DNA of 35,573 bases from Hydrococcus sp. Prado102 (GTDB lineage Bacteria; Cyanobacteriota; Cyanobacteriia; Cyanobacteriales; Microcystaceae), in NCBI GenBank assembly GCA_025454425.1, contig JALOOL010000032.1, positions 1 to 35,573 on the forward strand, given 5' to 3'. Positions 23,588-32,165 of the stretch are shown piece by piece. Below the pieces are notes generated by a model, which searched no databases, was not told where the DNA came from, and saw only the letters and a list, made by a program, of their open reading frames with translations. Each line of letters opens with the position of its first letter. The stretch's first letter is position 1. The translations under genes were made by a program, and so were the position numbers.

Positions 23588-25504
23588 ATGAAAACACTTG
23601 TAGATTATTCTTCCATTAATTCCTTACCCGAAATCTGGTCGATAACTGCCCAGAAATTCGGCGATATCGTTGCCCTGCACGACCCTCATTCCAAACCAGA
23701 AGTCCTGCTGACTTACACTCAATTGTTAGAGAAAATCCAACAATTTGCAGCGGGTTTGCAAGCTTGCGGCGTAAAACCAGAGGCAAAAGTCGCGCTATTC
23801 TCCGATAATAGCCCGCGCTGGTTCATCGCCGACCAAGGAATTATCATGGCGGGTGCAGCAAATGCAGTGCGTTCTTCTACCGCAGAAAAAGAAGAATTGC
23901 TTTATATTTTGAGCGATAGCGATAGTACTAGTTTAGTTGTAGAGAACTTAAGTACTCTCAAAAAAGTGCGCTCTCAATTAGACGATTTGCCAATTGAATT
24001 TGTCGTCTTATTGTCTGATGAAACTCCCAACCCAGAGGAAACACTCAAAATCCTTAACTTTAATCAATTATTAGAACTCGGCGCAAAACATACACTAACG
24101 CCCGTTCGACAAACTAAAGAAACCCTAGCAACCTTAATTTATACTTCTGGAACCACTGGAAAACCCAAAGGCGTAATGCTCAGCCACGGGAACATCTTAC
24201 ATCAAGTGGTCAATCTCATTACTATCCTTCAACTCGAACCAGGCGATCGCGTCCTTAGCATTCTTCCCTCTTGGCACTCATACGAACGCAGCGGCGAATA
24301 CTTTATTCTTTCGCGAGGTTGTACCCAAGTTTATACCAATATTCGCTCGTTCAAAAACGACCTCAAAGAATTTAAACCCGATCATATGATTGGCGTTCCG
24401 CGTTTGTGGGAATCTTTATACGAAGCGATACAAAAACAATTCCGCGAACAACCGCCAAGCAAACAAAAATTAGTCAACTTTTTCTTAGGCATATCCGAAC
24501 GCTATGTTATCGCCAGACGCATCGCGCAGGGGTTGCATTTAGAAAAACTCAATCCTTCTGGAATGGAACGTTTGATGGCGAATATAACCGCTATTTTACT
24601 CGCTCCTTTACACGCTCTCGGCGATCGCTTAGTTTATAAAAAAATCCGTCAAGCAACGGGTGGAAAAGTCAAAACCCTCATTAGCGGCGGCGGGGCGCTT
24701 GCTATGCACCTAGATACTTTCTACGAAATTATTAACGTTCCCCTGTTGGTAGGATACGGACTGACAGAAACTTCACCCGTGACTAATGCGCGTACCTTGA
24801 AACATAATCTACGCGGTTCGTCAGGAAAACCCATTCCAGGAACGGAAATTCGCATTGTAGACCCCGACACGCGCCAAACGCTACCGCCAATGCAAAAAGG
24901 AATTGTCCTCATAAGAGGGCCGCAAGTAATGCAAGGCTATTATAAAAAATCAGAAGCTACCGAGAAAGCGATCGATCCCGAAGGTTGGTTTGACAGCGGC
25001 GATTTAGGAATGTTGACTCCCGCTAACGATCTCGTCTTAACCGGACGCGCCAAAGATACTATCGTCCTCAGTAATGGAGAGAATATCGAACCCCAACCCA
25101 TCGAAGATGCTTGTATCCGCAGTCCCTATGTCTCTCAAATCATGTTGGTCGGTCAAGACCAAAAAGCCCTTGGTGCATTGATTGTGCCCAATTTAGAAGC
25201 TTTGGCGCAATGGGCGCAGTCGCAACAACTTAACTTAACTTTCCCCGATCCTAGCGCCTCTCGCGACGAGATAGTTCGTAGCGATCTCTACAGTAAATCC
25301 GTCCGCGAATTATTCCGTCAAGAATTGAATCGAGAAGTCAAAAACCGTCCTGGGTATCGTCCAGACGACCAGATCAAGGTTTTTGAGTTAATCCTAGAAC
25401 CTTTTTCAATAGAAAATGGCACGATGACGCAAACGCTAAAAGTTAAACGTCCGGTTGTTGCCGAACGGTATCGCGATATGATTGACGGGATGTTTGAAAA
25501 GTAG
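23588..25504 (+). CDS. aas: Long-chain fatty acid activating enzyme (acyl-ACP/acyl-CoA synthetase)
   Basis: A 638-residue AMP-forming synthetase. The ATG at 23588 is chosen because homologues begin close to SSINSLPEIW; a TTG at 23555 adds 11 residues. Motifs: YTSGTTGKPKGVMLSHG (from 185), GYGLTETSPV, and GWFDSGDLGML with the hinge LTGRAKDTIVLSNGENIEP. The length and the opening (ALHDPHSKPEVLLTYTQL) resemble the single Aas of cyanobacteria such as Synechocystis, which re-activates free fatty acids as acyl-ACP. Membrane-peripheral localisation is known for that enzyme. ylqD follows after 39 bases and is probably in the same transcript. Confidence 0.9.
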   Translation: MKTLVDYSSINSLPEIWSITAQKFGDIVALHDPHSKPEVLLTYTQLLEKIQQFAAGLQACGVKPEAKVALFSDNSPRWFIADQGIIMAGAANAVRSSTAEKEELLYILSDSDSTSLVVENLSTLKKVRSQLDDLPIEFVVLLSDETPNPEETLKILNFNQLLELGAKHTLTPVRQTKETLATLIYTSGTTGKPKGVMLSHGNILHQVVNLITILQLEPGDRVLSILPSWHSYERSGEYFILSRGCTQVYTNIRSFKNDLKEFKPDHMIGVPRLWESLYEAIQKQFREQPPSKQKLVNFFLGISERYVIARRIAQGLHLEKLNPSGMERLMANITAILLAPLHALGDRLVYKKIRQATGGKVKTLISGGGALAMHLDTFYEIINVPLLVGYGLTETSPVTNARTLKHNLRGSSGKPIPGTEIRIVDPDTRQTLPPMQKGIVLIRGPQVMQGYYKKSEATEKAIDPEGWFDSGDLGMLTPANDLVLTGRAKDTIVLSNGENIEPQPIEDACIRSPYVSQIMLVGQDQKALGALIVPNLEALAQWAQSQQLNLTFPDPSASRDEIVRSDLYSKSVRELFRQELNREVKNRPGYRPDDQIKVFELILEPFSIENGTMTQTLKVKRPVVAERYRDMIDGMFEK

Positions 25505-25543
25505 TCATCAAGAATTGGGGACTAATAACCAAGGACAAAATTT

Positions 25544-25993
25544 ATGGACGATACCAAAACTAGCTTGCTCTTGAAACGACCAGTCACTGTAAAAGTTATT
25601 GTTACGTCTCGTTGGAAAGATGAGGTACAAGAACAATTGAAACAGCAAATCGGTCAGCTTGACGCTCAAATTCAACAATTGGAGGTACAAGGACAAAGAG
25701 CGATCGCAGAATTGCAAAAACAAAGTTTAACCCCGCCCGGGCCTCAAGTTTCTCAACAAATCGATAACATTCAAATTCAAGTCAATCAGAAAAAAAGCGA
25801 ATTTTTGGAGAGAAAAAATCAATCTCTTCAGCAGATGCAACAGGTACAGTTATTAGAGTTAGAGCAAGAAGTCGTCCAGGCGCAGATGGAAAGCTTTTTT
25901 CGCATAGAAAAAGGCGAAAACTTGGTTCAAAAATTAAATGTCGAAATTGTGATCAGAGATGGCGTTGTTGAAGAAATTCGCGGCGAGCTTTAG
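25544..25993 (+). CDS. YlqD-family coiled-coil protein
   Basis: A 149-residue protein. The short N-terminal strand (LLLKRPVTVKVIVTSRWKD) leads to a long coiled coil (about 27-115) rich in Gln, Glu and Lys, and a C-terminal strand pair (LNVEIVIRDGVVEEIRGEL). This is the YlqD family layout, function unknown. AAGGA lies upstream of the ATG. It is likely co-transcribed with aas. Confidence 0.85.
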   Translation: MDDTKTSLLLKRPVTVKVIVTSRWKDEVQEQLKQQIGQLDAQIQQLEVQGQRAIAELQKQSLTPPGPQVSQQIDNIQIQVNQKKSEFLERKNQSLQQMQQVQLLELEQEVVQAQMESFFRIEKGENLVQKLNVEIVIRDGVVEEIRGEL

Positions 25994-26010
25994 ATTCGTC
26001 TTAGTTGGTA

Positions 26011-26043
26011 GTGCGAGCATCCCTACAAGTAAGACGCTCGCAC
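26011..26043. repeat. GTGCGAGC hairpin repeat
   Basis: GTGCGAGC (26011-26018) and GCTCGCAC (26036-26043) form a perfect 8-bp stem with a 17-base loop just past ylqD. Without a T-run it looks like a dispersed cyanobacterial hairpin repeat, possibly also stopping transcription. Confidence 0.55.
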
Positions 26044-26053
26044 CGACTATCGA

Positions 26054-26230
26054 TTAATGAGGTGGATGGCGATCGCGTTTTGCTGATGATATCACTTGCG
26101 CGATCGCTGGTTTATTTAACTTCTCAACATTAGAGAAATGATTTTCCTTAGCGAAAACTTTAGGAAAGTATAAGGTTGTCGCAAACAAAGCAACAACAAA
26201 AAAAGGCAAGTAATCAAAGATTTTTTTCAT
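26054..26230 (-). CDS. Possible small exported or membrane protein
   Basis: A 58-residue open frame from the ATG at 26230. The first 28 residues (MKKIFDYLPFFVVALFATTL then YFPKVFA) form a basic-hydrophobic signal or anchor, and the rest is polar. The frame extends upstream to 26293, but that part overlaps a dispersed repeat. There is no ribosome site and no recognised family. Confidence 0.35.
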   Translation of the reverse strand: MKKIFDYLPFFVVALFATTLYFPKVFAKENHFSNVEKLNKPAIAQVISSAKRDRHPPH

Positions 26231-26276
26231 CGGGTCAATTGTTCGAGTATCGGAATTAGCGATCGAGACGTATGAT

Positions 26277-26300
26277 GTAGGGGCGCACGCCATGCGCCCA
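26277..26300. repeat. Palindromic repeat GGGCGCACGCCATGCGCCC, copy 1
   Basis: Near-palindrome shared with copies at 31862-31887, 32089-32111 and 32117-32139. The copies lie only between genes, as expected of a dispersed miniature repeat. Confidence 0.75.
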
Positions 26301-26695
26301 AGTTAAAAGTTTTGTGAGGGTGGGCAATGCCTACGATAACCTATGGATAAGAGTTTTACAATTTTTGGCATTGTTCGCTATTTTACGTTTAATTGCGTTG
26401 GCGTAGCGTGGGCACGATAGGTAATCGCTTGACTTGAAAAGAATTTTTCCCTTCACCAGTCCCCAATCCTCAATCCCCAATCACCATTTACCATTCACAA
26501 ACAATTTTAATAAAGAAACAAATCTTTACGTTGTAGACGTGATACAATACGAGATGGAATAAACGCTTAAATCTTAGTCCTGGTAAAGGTTTTGCTCTAG
26601 TGAACTAATCTGAGAACTTCTTAGCCCCGAACAGTTGTAACGACAGATTAAGCGAAAACCCTCGATAATATGGAATAGTTTGACATTTTTAAACA
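26301..26695 (+). other. Intergenic region upstream of petB
   Basis: No gene. It contains dispersed repeat-type sequence (CCAATCCTCAATCCCCAATCA at 26464 onward) and a possible -10 box TACAAT at 26543-26548 in the position expected for the petBD promoter; no clear -35 was seen. Confidence 0.4.
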
Positions 26696-27364
26696 ATGTT
26701 TTCTAAGCAAGTAACCGATTCCAAAGCCTATCAGTGGTTCGAGGAGCGTCTGGAGATTCAAGCGCTCTCTGAGGATATCACCAGCAAATACGTTCCTCCC
26801 CACGTCAACATCTTCTACTGCCTGGGTGGAATTACCCTGGTTTGCTTTCTCATCCAGTTCGCTACTGGATTTGCAATGACTTTCTACTATAAGCCAACCG
26901 TTACCGAAGCGTTTACCTCTGTTGAGTACATCATGAACGAGGTAAACTTTGGCTGGCTGATCCGCTCCGTCCATCGCTGGTCTGCGAGTATGATGGTGCT
27001 GATGATGATTTTACACATCTTCCGCGTTTATCTGACTGGCGGTTTCAAAAAGCCTCGCGAGTTGACCTGGATCACTGGAGTCATCATGGCTGTTATCACC
27101 GTTTCTTTCGGTGTAACGGGTTACTCCCTACCTTGGGATCAAGTAGGTTACTGGGCTGTTAAAATCGTGTCTGGCGTACCTGCTGCAATTCCCGTAGTAG
27201 GGGATCAAATGGTCGAGCTAATTCGTGGCGGTACTAGCGTCGGACAATCAACGCTGACTCGTTTCTACAGCTTACACACCTTTGTATTTCCCTGGTTAAT
27301 GGCAGTGTTCATGTTGGGTCACTTCTTAATGATCCGCAAACAGGGAATTTCTGGCCCGTTATAA
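26696..27364 (+). CDS. petB: Cytochrome b6 of the b6f complex
   Basis: A 222-residue thylakoid membrane protein that carries two b haems and the covalently bound haem c_i, and transfers electrons between plastoquinone and plastocyanin. Four helices carry the haem-binding His pairs ([20 protein letters not shown] and [18 protein letters not shown]). Cys42 in FYCLGG, equivalent to Cys35 of shorter homologues, is the c_i attachment site. It is seven residues longer than most homologues at the N-terminus ([20 protein letters not shown]), and that ATG has no evident ribosome site. petD follows 153 bases later, the usual cyanobacterial order. Confidence 0.97.
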   Translation: MFSKQVTDSKAYQWFEERLEIQALSEDITSKYVPPHVNIFYCLGGITLVCFLIQFATGFAMTFYYKPTVTEAFTSVEYIMNEVNFGWLIRSVHRWSASMMVLMMILHIFRVYLTGGFKKPRELTWITGVIMAVITVSFGVTGYSLPWDQVGYWAVKIVSGVPAAIPVVGDQMVELIRGGTSVGQSTLTRFYSLHTFVFPWLMAVFMLGHFLMIRKQGISGPL

Positions 27365-27517
27365 TTTAGCGAACAGTCTCTCATAAGCAGAAACCCGATC
27401 GTTTTTAAGACAAAATAGCTAATAGCTTCATAGCTGTTAGCTTTTGTCAGATTACTGGTAACTGAAAAATCATAAAAACAACCGATCCTGAGATAATTTC
27501 AAGGAGAAAACAAACGC

Positions 27518-28000
27518 ATGGCAACTTTAAAAAAGCCGGATTTAAGCGATCCAGAACTTCGTGCCAAGCTAGCTAAAGGCATGGGTCACAACTACTACGG
27601 CGAACCTGCTTGGCCTAACGACTTACTCTACGTATTCCCCGTCGTTATTCTAGGAACGATTGGATTGTGCGTTGGTTTAGCCGTTCTCGATCCCGCAATG
27701 ATCGGCGAACCTTCTAATCCTTTCGCAACTCCCCTAGAAATTCTTCCAGAATGGTATCTCTACCCAGTTTTCCAAATCTTGCGCATTCTGCCTAACAAAC
27801 TGTTGGGAATTGCTTGTCAAGCTTTGATTCCTCTGGGTTTGATGCTCATTCCCTTCATCGAAAACGTCAACAAGTTCCAAAATCCCTTCCGCCGTCCTGT
27901 TGCTACCGCAATGTTCCTGTTTGGAACTGTAGTAACTCTTTGGTTGGGTGCTGGCGCTATTTTCCCCATTGACAAATCCCTAACCCTCGGTTTGTTCTAA
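27518..28000 (+). CDS. petD: Subunit IV of the cytochrome b6f complex
   Basis: A 160-residue thylakoid protein with three membrane helices, which completes the quinol-oxidation site with cytochrome b6. It has the expected length and signature segments ([31 protein letters not shown] with the PEWY motif, and [13 protein letters not shown]). AAGGAG lies before the ATG. A terminator follows at 28024, closing the petBD operon. Confidence 0.97.
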   Translation: MATLKKPDLSDPELRAKLAKGMGHNYYGEPAWPNDLLYVFPVVILGTIGLCVGLAVLDPAMIGEPSNPFATPLEILPEWYLYPVFQILRILPNKLLGIACQALIPLGLMLIPFIENVNKFQNPFRRPVATAMFLFGTVVTLWLGAGAIFPIDKSLTLGLF

Positions 28001-28023
28001 GACAAGTCGAGTTGTAATTGAAT

Positions 28024-28065
28024 ACCTGCGGTTGAGTCTTAAAAAAGAGCGATCGCAGGTTTTTT
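28024..28065 (+). terminator. Terminator of petBD
   Basis: ACCTGCG (28024-28030) pairs with CGCAGGT (28054-28060), with internal GTCTT/AAGA pairing, and TTTTT follows. It abuts the convergent minus-strand gene ending at 28064. Confidence 0.75.
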
Positions 28066-28258
28066 ATTGGTAACGTCGTCCCCATTTCTTGACTAATTCG
28101 GCTGCTACTTCGATCGCGCTCTCATCAAAAGTATTAATGTATTCTTGAAAAGGTGCAAAAGCAGGATTATCTTGAAGTTGCGCTTGAATAGTTTCGACAT
28201 CGCGATCGAGAACTTCTAATAAAGTCGCTTGAAAAGCTGCTAATTCTTCTGCTTGCAT
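28064..28258 (-). CDS. Small protein overlapping the MNIO-family gene
   Basis: A 64-residue soluble, largely helical protein without Cys (MQAEELAAFQATLLEVLDRD, then FAPFQEYINTFDESAIEVAA). It overlaps the 3' end of the DUF692 gene by 19 bases, a sign of translational coupling and shared function. The N-terminal helix recalls partner proteins of MNIO enzymes (DUF2063 type), but it is far too short to assign. It could be a partner subunit or regulator. Confidence 0.75.
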   Translation of the reverse strand: MQAEELAAFQATLLEVLDRDVETIQAQLQDNPAFAPFQEYINTFDESAIEVAAELVKKWGRRYQ

Positions 28259-29142
28259 AAACTATTTTTTACAATTTCTTTAATTCGATAAAAATCTTGC
28301 CTAAATCGAGCCATTTTTGCTTCGTCGTCTAAAGTCTTGCCCAATCGTTCCAAAATTATCGATTCAGTCGTCGGACATTTCTTTAAAACAAGTGCCAATA
28401 ATTGAAATACCTCTTCTGGAACATCTCCATCATGAGTATCTCTACGCATTAAACCGCGATCGCCCCGAGTAGACTGACTCCACGAACCGCCTGAAATATG
28501 TATTTCCCGAACGCGATGCAATGGATAACTATTTATAATCTCATCCGCCGCGCGATCGAAATTATGTATTTGGCAAAATACATTGTGCAAATCTAAAACG
28601 AGAAAACCGTTGACAGATTGTAGGAGTTGTTCGAGGAAATTCCCTTGATTTAACACATCAGGCAATCCGAAAGCAAAAGCCAAGTTTTCTAAACCAATTG
28701 GAGAAGAAGTAACCTCAGTTAATCGCCGTAAATTCATACATCCGATACGTAGCGTATCGCGGGTTAAAGGCATCGGTAAAGGTGCGCTTCGCTCGAAATT
28801 TCCTGCCGCCATCCAACCAAAATGCTTGGAAATCTGACGATAGCGATAGCGCTGGCATTCTGATTTTAGAAGCTTTAGCCATTGTGCTTGTCGATCGCTC
28901 CACTGTGCGGAGAGTAAAGAATAACTTACGCCATGTCCCAAAAGGCGATCGCGTTGGCTATAAAACTCAAGTAGTTGCTCTACCCAACTAGGTAGGGATT
29001 CCAAACCCCAACCCACATCAAAACTCCATTCCAGCACGTCCACATCTCCCGCTTCAAAAAGCGGACGTGTTGCTTGAAAAAAACTTGGATCTGCCATCAG
29101 AGAAAGACCGACCCAAGGAAGAGTCTGCTTCTGCCTAAACAT
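28240..29142 (-). CDS. DUF692 / MNIO-family (multinuclear non-haem iron) enzyme
   Basis: A 300-residue TIM-barrel protein of DUF692, the family of MbnB and TglH, which use two or three iron ions to modify peptides, usually at Cys. Potential metal ligands are present in order: H70 (LLGHGVSYS), H107, E152/N153 (GLENLA), D184, H186 and N187 (LVLDLHNV), E213 and H215 (REIHISGG), D235, H237 and D238 (DTHDGD), and E265 (ILERLG). Length and motif order are normal, so it should be active. The gene before it (10-base gap) encodes a membrane-anchored peptide ending in a CPAC motif, and the gene after overlaps it. This is the setting of a peptide-modification cassette; the actual reaction and substrate are inferred, not shown. 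Confidence 0.85.
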   Translation of the reverse strand: MFRQKQTLPWVGLSLMADPSFFQATRPLFEAGDVDVLEWSFDVGWGLESLPSWVEQLLEFYSQRDRLLGHGVSYSLLSAQWSDRQAQWLKLLKSECQRYRYRQISKHFGWMAAGNFERSAPLPMPLTRDTLRIGCMNLRRLTEVTSSPIGLENLAFAFGLPDVLNQGNFLEQLLQSVNGFLVLDLHNVFCQIHNFDRAADEIINSYPLHRVREIHISGGSWSQSTRGDRGLMRRDTHDGDVPEEVFQLLALVLKKCPTTESIILERLGKTLDDEAKMARFRQDFYRIKEIVKNSLCKQKN

Positions 29143-29152
29143 TCAACATCAA

Positions 29153-29350
29153 TCAACCCATACCACAAGCAGGACAGGAATGATTGCCTTTGTGTTTTGG
29201 CTGTTCGATTGGGCGATCGTTAAGATCGAGATTAATCTTCATATCGGGAACTGGCGCTTTTAAGGCGACTAAAGAACTTATTGTCGCGATCGAACCCACT
29301 ACAAAAGAAGTTAATATCATTAAAACTCCAACCCCTAGTTGTCTGAGCAT
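29153..29350 (-). CDS. Small membrane-anchored peptide with C-terminal CPAC motif
   Basis: A 65-residue protein. Residues 5-30 form one hydrophobic helix (GVGVLMILTSFVVGSIATIS), a signal or anchor. A polar segment follows (VPDMKINLDLNDRPIEQ), and the protein ends with HSCPACGMG, holding C59 and C62. It is the first gene of the operon with the DUF692 enzyme, 10 bases before it. MNIO substrates are short, often exported peptides with Cys in the C-terminal part, so this is the best candidate substrate. It could instead be an unrelated small metal-binding or redox protein. The start is preceded by GGAAGTGAG. Confidence 0.7.
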   Translation of the reverse strand: MLRQLGVGVLMILTSFVVGSIATISSLVALKAPVPDMKINLDLNDRPIEQPKHKGNHSCPACGMG

Positions 29351-29697
29351 ACCAATCTCACTTCCGATCTTTATAAGTAAAAACTTTATATTCTAGGTAT
29401 AGCAGGTTTAGCGATCGAAAATAGCTAGATTGCTTCTCCTTTACTATCTATTTACAAAAGTTAGAGACGCGATCGCGAATAACCTACCTAAAGCAATAGG
29501 ACACTCAAAAGATAAAGGTTTGCTCTACATCATCAGTAGTTTTTCTTATAAATTTATTAGTCAATCTATTTTTTTTCAGTAAATTTTCTGAAGACAGCAA
29601 ATATCTAGCCAAGTTATCGTATGAGGCGAGTGATTGCAAGGAATATTTTTCTAGACCAGAGAAGGAACCCTGATTGATTCGTCCATCCCAATAAACT
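29351..29697. other. Intergenic, 347 bases
   Basis: Promoter region of the minus-strand MNIO operon. HIP1-containing; I see no gene I can support. A 75-codon minus frame (29505-29732) was rejected. Confidence 0.5.
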
Positions 29698-29994
29698 ATG
29701 CCCAAAACTGACACTAAAGCTAAATCAACCACAACTGGAACAACAAAGACTCATAAAGAGCAAACCTCAGTTCAACTCAATTCACATCTGCAAAATGAAA
29801 TTATTCGGCTTGCAGAGATGTAAGTTCACAATGAATTTCATGCTTGGAATGGCGGTTTTCAAAAGCCTTGTACGGTCGTTCATCTCATTCAGTTCGTAAA
29901 CGAACTTTATCCTGACAAGGATGAAGTCATGCTGAGACTCAATAAAGTCAAAGAGATGCTGAATGCACAACCACCTGGGCAAAAAGCAGCCTGA
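29698..29994 (+). pseudogene. ORF split by an in-frame stop
   Basis: From the ATG at 29698 the frame encodes 41 residues (MPKTDTKAKSTTTGTTKTHK, then LNSHLQNEIIRLAEM) to a TAA at 29821-29823. The same frame then continues without another stop for 56 residues (VHNEFHAWNGGFQKPCTV, then FVNELYPDKDEVMLRLNKVK) to TGA at 29992. Both halves look protein-coding and share one frame, so a single-base nonsense change (for example TAT to TAA) in a 98-residue gene is the simplest reading. Sequencing error or read-through are alternatives. No family recognised. Confidence 0.5.
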
Positions 29995-30287
29995 GCGAGT
30001 TATTCTAATGAGATAGAGCTTGCCAATCTTCATCATTAACTGCGTTCCTAAGTCAATTCATGCTGTGACTTTTAAAGGTTTCCTGTTTCATCTTTGCTTT
30101 TACTCTAAAGCAAAGATTTTCGCGTTCTGTTAGGTCTACTATCTAAAACTGACGCTTAGATGGACGTTTTGGAAACTTTATTTTTCTATTTCAGCAATGC
30201 GTTATTTTTTCGCTACATTAGTAGAAGAATAAATTAATTAACATTTCTTTATATAGATTTTCCTATACCTACTATCAAGAGGCAGAC
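29995..30287. other. Intergenic, promoter region of the RND operon
   Basis: No gene seen. AGAGG lies six bases before the GTG start of the adaptor. Confidence 0.5.
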
Positions 30288-31865
30288 GTGTTTAAAGAAA
30301 CATTTGACGACAGCATTCCTGAGTCTGAAAAGCAGTCTGAAGCTAAAACATCTGAATCAGAATTAAATCCCCCTTTGCTGCCTCACGAGAAATTGCAGTT
30401 AGAGAAAATCTTTTTTGCAAAAAATGGGGAAACTCCCCCTCTACCTTGCGACAAAAAAGGCGAATTAACCGTTCCTTCGTTCGATCGCGAAGCAGAGATA
30501 ATCGAATATCGAGATGACAGACCTTCTCGCCCTTGGCTATCGGGCGGACGTGCCGTGTTGTTGGGCATTGGCATAGGCGTAGGGATAACGTTGGTAGGAA
30601 CTCGTTTTTTAACCTCTTCCGGTCACAAAGCCGCTACAACCCCTGCTAACGCGCCTGTAGCGAACGTTCAGGCTCCCGCTCAAAGCGTTACAGTAGCAGA
30701 TGTTAAAACTTCTTCGGTGAATCGCACTTTAAAAGCAACGGGTACAGTAGCCGCATTTGAAATGATTCCCGTTACCTCCCAGGCGACAGGATTACAAATT
30801 CAACAAGTTTTGGTCGATGAAGGCGATTTGGTACAAGCAGGACAATTACTCGTCAAACTCGACGATTCTGTACTACAGGCACAACTAACCCAAGCACAAG
30901 CCTCGGTTGCAGAAGCAGAAGCCAATTTAGAAAAACTGCGGACGGGTAATCGTTCGGAAGAAATAGCACGGGCGAGAGAACAGGTGAGAATAGCACAAGC
31001 GGAACTCGTGCAGGCTGAATCCGATTTAGAATTGGCGAAAAAACGAGTAGAACGGAATCAGAATTTAGAAGCAGAAGGCGCGATCGCGCGCGATCGCCTC
31101 GATGAGATAATTAACGAAGAACGTAGCAAGCAATCTGCCCTCAATAGCGCCCAAGCGAGACTGCGAGAGACACAGCAACAATTACAAGAGTTAGAAACAG
31201 GAACTCGTCGCGAAGAGATTGCCCAAGCAGCAGCCAAACTTGCCCAAGCGAAAGGACAAGTTAAAGTAGTCATGGCGCAGTTGAAGGATACGCGAGTTAT
31301 TGCCCCAGCAAGCGGTAAAATTGCCGAAAGAAATGCTCGCATTGGCGATATTACCTCGAATTCTGAAAAACTCTTTACCCTGATTGAAAACGGACGTTTG
31401 GAATTGAGGGTTAAAATTCCCGAAACGCAACTTCCTCTAATTCGTACCGGACAATCGGTAGAAATTACATCCGATGTCGATAGTCGTTTGAAGTTGGTGG
31501 GACGAGTTAGAGAAATCGTTCCCGTCGTCAATGAAGAATCGCGTCAAGCAACAGTAGAAGTCGATTTGCCTTCCCAAAATAACTTAAAACCAGGAATGTT
31601 TTTACGCGCATCGATTACGACCGCTAGCGCTACTAGCCTAACTGTACCTATGAGTGCAATTCTTCCGCAAGCCGATGGCAGCGCGATCGCATATGTCGTG
31701 CAAGGAGATAAAAGCGTCAAAGCACAGTCAGTTAAGACAGGAGAACTTTTATCGGGCGATCGCGTTGAAATTATAACAGGTTTGCAAGCAGGCGATCGCG
31801 TTGTTATTAAAGGTGCGGCTTATTTAAAAGATGGCGATCGCATTTCAGTTATCAGTGACTTGTAG
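30288..31865 (+). CDS. RND efflux periplasmic adaptor (HlyD/MFP family)
   Basis: A 525-residue adaptor linking an inner-membrane RND pump to an outer-membrane channel. A polar cytoplasmic N-terminus (1-85) precedes a membrane anchor (about 88-108, LLGIGIGVGITLVGTRFLTS). The lipoyl halves follow (VTSQATGLQIQQVLVDEGDL, and VIAPASGKIAERNARIGDI), separated by a long coiled-coil hairpin with repeated RREEIAQA/RSEEIARA units, then beta-barrel and membrane-proximal domains (LKPGMFLRASI, then GLQAGDRVVIKGAAYLKDGD). The GTG start is chosen for AGAGG upstream; an N-terminal region this long before the anchor is unusual. The pump gene follows after 300 bases. Confidence 0.9.
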   Translation: MFKETFDDSIPESEKQSEAKTSESELNPPLLPHEKLQLEKIFFAKNGETPPLPCDKKGELTVPSFDREAEIIEYRDDRPSRPWLSGGRAVLLGIGIGVGITLVGTRFLTSSGHKAATTPANAPVANVQAPAQSVTVADVKTSSVNRTLKATGTVAAFEMIPVTSQATGLQIQQVLVDEGDLVQAGQLLVKLDDSVLQAQLTQAQASVAEAEANLEKLRTGNRSEEIARAREQVRIAQAELVQAESDLELAKKRVERNQNLEAEGAIARDRLDEIINEERSKQSALNSAQARLRETQQQLQELETGTRREEIAQAAAKLAQAKGQVKVVMAQLKDTRVIAPASGKIAERNARIGDITSNSEKLFTLIENGRLELRVKIPETQLPLIRTGQSVEITSDVDSRLKLVGRVREIVPVVNEESRQATVEVDLPSQNNLKPGMFLRASITTASATSLTVPMSAILPQADGSAIAYVVQGDKSVKAQSVKTGELLSGDRVEIITGLQAGDRVVIKGAAYLKDGDRISVISDL

Positions 31866-31887
31866 GGGCGCATGGCGTGCGCCCTAC
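31862..31887. repeat. Palindromic repeat, copy 2 (inverted)
   Basis: GTAGGGGCGCATGGCGTGCG then CCCTAC, the reverse complement of the copies at 32089 and 32117. It overlaps the adaptor's stop codon. Confidence 0.75.
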
Positions 31888-32165
31888 CAGTTATTTATGG
31901 AAAATGAAGAGATATCCAGTAGGAGTTTAGTTGATGATAAAGCTTATAAATATAACGAGTTTAAATGAATCATGAATATTGTAGTGCGTTCGCGTAGTAG
32001 CGTGTCCGACAGGACATACATCTTGCTCGCAAGCATAAAACGTATGTCTTGGAAAAATATTATTTTTAATTTAAAAAACAACTGGAAAGGGCGCACGCCA
32101 TGCGCCCCTACGACTTGGGCGCACGCCATGCGCCCCTACGAATAATTAATTACTGATAACTGAAA
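31888..32165. other. Gap between RND genes filled with repeats
   Basis: No gene. Besides the palindromic copies it holds a CGTAGTAGCGTGTCC/GGACATACATC stretch of dispersed-repeat type around 31990-32030. No clear ribosome site was seen before the pump ATG. Confidence 0.5.
32089..32139. repeat. Palindromic repeat, copies 3 and 4 in tandem
   Basis: Two identical 23-base copies at 32089-32111 and 32117-32139, 28 bases apart, upstream of the pump gene. Confidence 0.8.

Noticed and set aside
29505-29732. 75-codon minus-strand frame
   Set aside because: It conflicts with the start of the ORF at 29698 and has no ribosome site or family resemblance.
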